A DNA stretch of 18,685 bases from Erysipelotrichaceae bacterium (lineage in GTDB: Bacteria; Bacillota_I; Bacilli_A; Erysipelotrichales; Erysipelotrichaceae). The DNA is taken from NCBI GenBank assembly GCA_017511325.1, contig JAFWKS010000005.1:1-18685 (forward strand), written 5' to 3'. The position numbers and the translations under genes are program-made. The notes beneath the pieces are model-generated. The model was not told where the DNA came from, did no database searches, and was given only the letters and a program-made list of their open reading frames with translations. Shown one piece after another: positions 15,766-18,685 of this stretch (position 1 is its first letter; every line of letters starts with the position of its first letter).

Positions 15766-16581
15766 TTATTTCCCCCTGTTTTTACTGATTAGATGTTCGA
15801 TGCCTTCGTAGGCATGAGGTGTCCAGAAGTTCCAGTCGTGAATGCCTGGACCTTCGACATATTTGAGATCGGCTTTCTGTTTAAGCAGGAAGTCTCTCAT
15901 GCGGCGGTTTGGTTCAAGCAGGAAGTCTTCCGTACCGCAGGCCATATAGATCCTTGGGTTCTTTTTGCCTTCCTTCATGTTTCTTTTGAACAGCACTTCC
16001 GGATTGTGTTCAGACTTTTCGGCTTTGCTTAGATCGCCGAACGCATTCACATAGTAGGCATAGTTGGCCATGACCGGATCTTTCATCTCCGGTCTCATGT
16101 CTTTGAGGCCGTAGATGATCAAAGCTGAAGATAATGCCATGATGCCGCTAAAGGTCTCCGGATACATCAGGCCGGTATGAAGGGCGCCGAAACCGCCCAT
16201 TGAAAGACCGCCGATCAGCGTATCTTCCTTCTTTAAAGCGATATGGAAGGTATCGCGAAGATAATTGATCAGATATTCGCCGATGAACTGACAGAATTTA
16301 TGACCTGTCGCTTCCTGGTCCAGATAGAAGTCGAGTCCGCCGCTAGGCATGACGACATTGAGATTGTATTTAAGTGAGAAATCGGCAGCGGCAGAATTGT
16401 ACAGCCAGTCCGTGCAGTCTCCGCTGTAGCCATGCAGCAGGATGATGGTCTTAGGTTTGCGCTTGTAATAAGGATTGCCCTGGATCAAAAAATCAGGCAT
16501 TCCTTTATCCACCAGATGGATATAGAATTCACCGTTTCTGGCCAAAGCATTTGACCTGAATTTGACAAATAGTGTAGACAT
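15766..16581 (-). CDS. EstA/CE1-like esterase
   Basis: A 271-residue esterase of the EstD / S-formylglutathione hydrolase-like group, close in layout to the tributyrin esterase EstA of lactic acid bacteria and to CE1 enzymes. It shows LLHGYSGDCTDW (48-59) as oxyanion region, GLSMGG with nucleophile Ser127, CGTEDF with Asp219 and GIHDWNFW with His248, a complete triad. No signal peptide. It is the first gene of a three-gene minus-strand operon. The start at 16581 is fixed by GAGGAG about 10 bases upstream. Family members cleave short-chain acyl or feruloyl esters. Confidence 0.9.
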   Translation of the reverse strand: MSTLFVKFRSNALARNGEFYIHLVDKGMPDFLIQGNPYYKRKPKTIILLHGYSGDCTDWLYNSAAADFSLKYNLNVVMPSGGLDFYLDQEATGHKFCQFIGEYLINYLRDTFHIALKKEDTLIGGLSMGGFGALHTGLMYPETFSGIMALSSALIIYGLKDMRPEMKDPVMANYAYYVNAFGDLSKAEKSEHNPEVLFKRNMKEGKKNPRIYMACGTEDFLLEPNRRMRDFLLKQKADLKYVEGPGIHDWNFWTPHAYEGIEHLISKNRGK

Positions 16582-16610
16582 TATAAAAATTCTCCTCGTT
16601 TTTCAAGAGT

Positions 16611-16616
16611 ATTATA
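16611..16616 (-). promoter_or_regulatory. Candidate -10 box of the esterase operon
   Basis: TATAAT on the minus strand, 30 bases before the EstA-like start, would place the transcript start near 16604, just ahead of the GAGGAG ribosome site at about 16592-16597. The -35 region is weak. Confidence 0.45.
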
Positions 16617-16731
16617 GTTTAGACCTTTATTTTAAAAGTATTAAAAAAGTGTATTGCGTTTTCAAGTTTTTAAGAGTTGAAGGTGTTTCCTTAAAAAAAG
16701 TAATCTTATTCAAAAACAGATGTGTTTTTTT

Positions 16732-16763
16732 TGAAAGAATTGTATTTTCACTTATGTTTCAAT
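16732..16763 (+). promoter_or_regulatory. Candidate promoter of the sugar-binding lipoprotein
   Basis: TTGAAA (about 16732-16737) and TATGTT are separated by 16 bases in an AT-rich divergent spacer (16582-16806). An alternative pair is TTTTCA with TATAAC, also 16 apart, slightly downstream. One of these probably drives the lipoprotein gene; I cannot choose between them. Confidence 0.35.
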
Positions 16764-16780
16764 GAATATAACGAAAGGAC

Positions 16781-16795
16781 CCCAAATTTTTTGGG
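16781..16795 (+). promoter_or_regulatory. Small hairpin covering the ribosome site of the lipoprotein gene
   Basis: CCCAAA / TTTGGG with a 3-base loop pairs the CCC run with part of the GGGAG ribosome site, 11 bases before the ATG at 16807. If it folds in the mRNA it would mask the Shine-Dalgarno and limit translation. Confidence 0.3.
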
Positions 16796-16806
16796 AGAAA
16801 ATTAAA

Positions 16807-18318
16807 ATGAAAAAACTTTTAGTTCTTTTGCTTACCGTCCTGATGTGCCTTTCTATGGCAGGATGTGCAGGTGGCGGTGAAAAGAAGAGTGATGAACCAT
16901 CAGTTATTACACTTGATATGTCTACACTGTTCATCGTTCCAAACCTGGAAGCTACACAGACTGTAGAAGATTCGATCAATAACTACCTGGCAAATACTTT
17001 AGGTGAGACAGGATACAAGATTCATCTGAAGATCACGGCTATCGGCGACTATCTGCAGAAGATCCCTATGGAACTGGCCAGCGGTGGCGATGACACAGCT
17101 GATATCGTTCAGGTATTCGATGTAGCAGGCTGGTCTGACAACGGCTATATCCTGCCATTAGATGACTATGCAGGCAACGAATTAAAGCCTACGATCGACA
17201 TGATCGGCGATGTATTGAACAATGGTAAAGTCAACGGTCACATCTACATGATCCCTCGTTACTTCGGTACAGTTCTTGACTGGAAGTGGATCTACAACAA
17301 GGATCTCGTTGAATCAGAAGAAGCCAAGGCTGCCGGTGTTGATCCAGCTAACGTAAAAGATCTGGATACATTAGGTGAAGAAATGGCTAAGCTGAAGACA
17401 GTATATCCTGATGATTACTTCCTGGTATACTGCAACCAGTTCGACAGAGTATTACAGTCGTCTCTGAAGACTTCTCAGGTCGGCACATACACTGCAACTG
17501 TCGGTGACAGCACGACTTTATACAACTACTATGAGACTGATGCATTCAAGAATGCCATCTACAAGGCATATGAATTCCGTCAGAAAGGCTATGCAGATCC
17601 AGAAGGTTCCGCAAACACTTTGAGCCATGACGCAGTCGTTATGGGCGGCGCATCTAAGGGTGTCATCATGGGTCACTCAAACGATGTAGACTCAATTGCC
17701 GAAATGTTCACAACAACAAATACTTATGGTGCAACTTTCGGTGCCAAGACTATCGCTATCGACAACAAAGCTACTGACACATTAGGTATCGGTATCTCTC
17801 ATTCATGCAAGGATCCAGCTGCTGCAGCCAGATTCATCAACCTGCTTTACACAGATCAGTTCATCTGGGATGCATTGATCTTCGGTGCTGAAGGCCAGGA
17901 CTACGAATGGAATGAAGATCATACAAAGATCAGATATCCTGAAGGCATGGATTTCAATACAGTACCTTACAACTGCATGTACTCTTGCGGTATGATCGGT
18001 AACGGCTTCGATTACTTCCTTGAATATGAATCAGGAAACGAGACCGGATCTAACGGCGAATATGGCAAGATCTTATTCGAAGCAGCTGCTACTCCACCTC
18101 TATACGGCTTCATCCCTGCAACGACTAATGTCATGAATGAAGTTACTGCTGTATCCAACGTCGTAGAGCAGTACTCTAACAGCTTGCTGTATGGTGATGT
18201 CAACCCTGATGAGCAGTATCCATTATTCTTACAGGCTCTCAAAGATGCCGGCATCGACAAGATCGTAGCTGACTATCAGGCTCAGGCTGATGAATGGGTA
18301 AAACTCAACAAGAACTAA
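16807..18318 (+). CDS. Carbohydrate ABC transporter substrate-binding lipoprotein, LipO type
   Basis: A 503-residue extracellular binding protein. The N-terminus MKKLLVLLLTVLMCLSMAGC is a lipoprotein signal; Cys20 would be lipidated and anchor it to the membrane. The body fits family-1 sugar-binding proteins, and the C-terminal part (about 425-500, with ATPPLYGFIPATTNVMNE, SLLYGDVNPDEQYP and LKDAGIDKIVADYQAQADEW) resembles DUF3502, typical of LipO proteins that pair with LplB/YtcP permeases. No permease is in the window. An in-frame ATG at 16762 would add 15 residues before the signal and lacks a ribosome site, so 16807 is preferred. Codon choice is richer in A/T-ending codons (GCT, ACA, CCA, GTA) than in neighbouring genes, as expected for a strongly expressed lipoprotein. 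It is closed by its own terminator. Confidence 0.92.
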   Translation: MKKLLVLLLTVLMCLSMAGCAGGGEKKSDEPSVITLDMSTLFIVPNLEATQTVEDSINNYLANTLGETGYKIHLKITAIGDYLQKIPMELASGGDDTADIVQVFDVAGWSDNGYILPLDDYAGNELKPTIDMIGDVLNNGKVNGHIYMIPRYFGTVLDWKWIYNKDLVESEEAKAAGVDPANVKDLDTLGEEMAKLKTVYPDDYFLVYCNQFDRVLQSSLKTSQVGTYTATVGDSTTLYNYYETDAFKNAIYKAYEFRQKGYADPEGSANTLSHDAVVMGGASKGVIMGHSNDVDSIAEMFTTTNTYGATFGAKTIAIDNKATDTLGIGISHSCKDPAAAARFINLLYTDQFIWDALIFGAEGQDYEWNEDHTKIRYPEGMDFNTVPYNCMYSCGMIGNGFDYFLEYESGNETGSNGEYGKILFEAAATPPLYGFIPATTNVMNEVTAVSNVVEQYSNSLLYGDVNPDEQYPLFLQALKDAGIDKIVADYQAQADEWVKLNKN

Positions 18319-18342
18319 TCATCAGTTAAGGATTTAAACAGC

Positions 18343-18370
18343 AAAACGGGGTCATGATCGACCCCGTTTT
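18343..18370 (+). terminator. Strong rho-independent terminator after the lipoprotein gene
   Basis: AAAACGGGGTC / GACCCCGTTTT form a perfect 11-bp stem with a 6-base loop, 24 bases after the stop. It would separate the lipoprotein transcript from the membrane protein gene that follows. The flanking A and T runs could also let it act on the opposite strand. Confidence 0.9.
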
Positions 18371-18417
18371 ATATTGAAACAGACTGATGTTATATAATTT
18401 AAGAAGGATTGATATTC

Positions 18418-18685
18418 GTGAAAAATTCACTAATAAAAAGAACAGCCATTTTAATCACCGGTATCCTGGTCACGTCACTGCTGTTTTTTATCATGGTCTC
18501 AGCTACCTATGACACATTTCACAGGCAATCGGTCCTAAAAGACAACATCAGGATCGCTACCAACTGGACAGCTTCGATCGACAATCGTTTAAGCAATCTC
18601 TACGAACACCTTTACGACCTATCAACAGCCATCTATAAGAACACCGATATCCGTCCCGGTTCGCCGGAAATGGATTTTACAGACA
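18418..18685 (+). CDS. N-terminus of a membrane protein, possibly a two-component sensor kinase
   Basis: A GTG at 18418, 9 bases after AAGGA, opens a frame of 89 codons running off the right edge. It begins MKNSLIKRTAILITGILVTS, has one membrane segment at about residues 10-28, and then a likely outside, helix-rich region (DNIRIATNWTASIDNRLSNL onwards). This is the usual start of YesM-type sensor kinases, which often neighbour LipO-type binding proteins and their permeases. The kinase part is outside the window, so a different single-pass membrane regulator remains possible. Confidence 0.65.
   Translation, partial: MKNSLIKRTAILITGILVTSLLFFIMVSATYDTFHRQSVLKDNIRIATNWTASIDNRLSNLYEHLYDLSTAIYKNTDIRPGSPEMDFTD

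Noticed and set aside
16640..16665. Possible catabolite-repression (cre) site TGTATTGCGTTTTCA
   Set aside because: The central CG is shifted by one base relative to the cre pattern and the left half matches poorly.
18374..18398. TTGAAA and TATAAT as promoter of the membrane protein gene at 18418
   Set aside because: Spacing is only 13 bases and the implied transcript start would fall on the AAGGA ribosome site, so the boxes are probably coincidental or belong to another arrangement.

Overview
The window looks like a carbohydrate- and ester-processing accessory region of a low-to-moderate-GC Firmicute, probably an anaerobic gut type (Erysipelotrichales or Clostridia). The reasons are the MsmK-type ATPase with a lysine-rich insert after its first strand, strong AGGAGG-type ribosome sites, a LipO-type lipoprotein with a DUF3502-like tail, and tightly packed operons using the standard code. 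This assignment is by resemblance only. No rRNA, tRNA, CRISPR array, transposase or phage gene was seen.

Layout. (1) Positions 1-4919, minus strand: an MsmK/UgpC-type sugar-importer ATPase with a truncated gene just downstream of it, preceded by an unusual hairpin-rich leader. Beyond a terminator lies a two-gene polar amino-acid ABC importer. One of its proteins fuses binding lobes to the permease, and the other is an ATPase with an extra C-terminal domain. (2) Positions 5091-13670, plus strand: a seven-gene operon with overlaps or very short gaps. It encodes an alpha/beta hydrolase, a sialate O-acetylesterase-like SGNH enzyme, a Nif3-like metalloprotein, a CE2-like SGNH esterase, a P-loop kinase, a GH13_18 sucrose-phosphorylase-type enzyme and a tandem alpha/beta hydrolase whose first half has lost its nucleophile. 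(3) Positions 13747-16581, minus strand: an EstA/CE1-like esterase, a type-B carboxylesterase and a DUF3237-like protein, convergent with the previous operon across a shared bidirectional terminator. (4) From 16807, plus strand: a sugar-binding lipoprotein closed by its own strong terminator, then the start of a membrane protein that may be a two-component sensor.

How the parts may work together (inference). Six different esterases or deacylases from at least two unrelated folds, none with a visible signal peptide, sit around one phosphorolytic glycosidase and one small-molecule kinase, with sugar ABC components (MsmK and the lipoprotein) at the edges. The simplest reading is a cytoplasmic pathway for an imported, heavily acylated sugar or glycoside: acyl groups are removed stepwise, the bare alpha-glucoside is phosphorolysed to glucose 1-phosphate, and another product is phosphorylated by the P-loop kinase. 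Acyl-sucroses are one candidate substrate, but the sequence alone cannot prove this. Sugar-importer permeases are not in the window. The amino-acid importer on the left is probably an unrelated neighbour, but its architecture is unusual in its own right.
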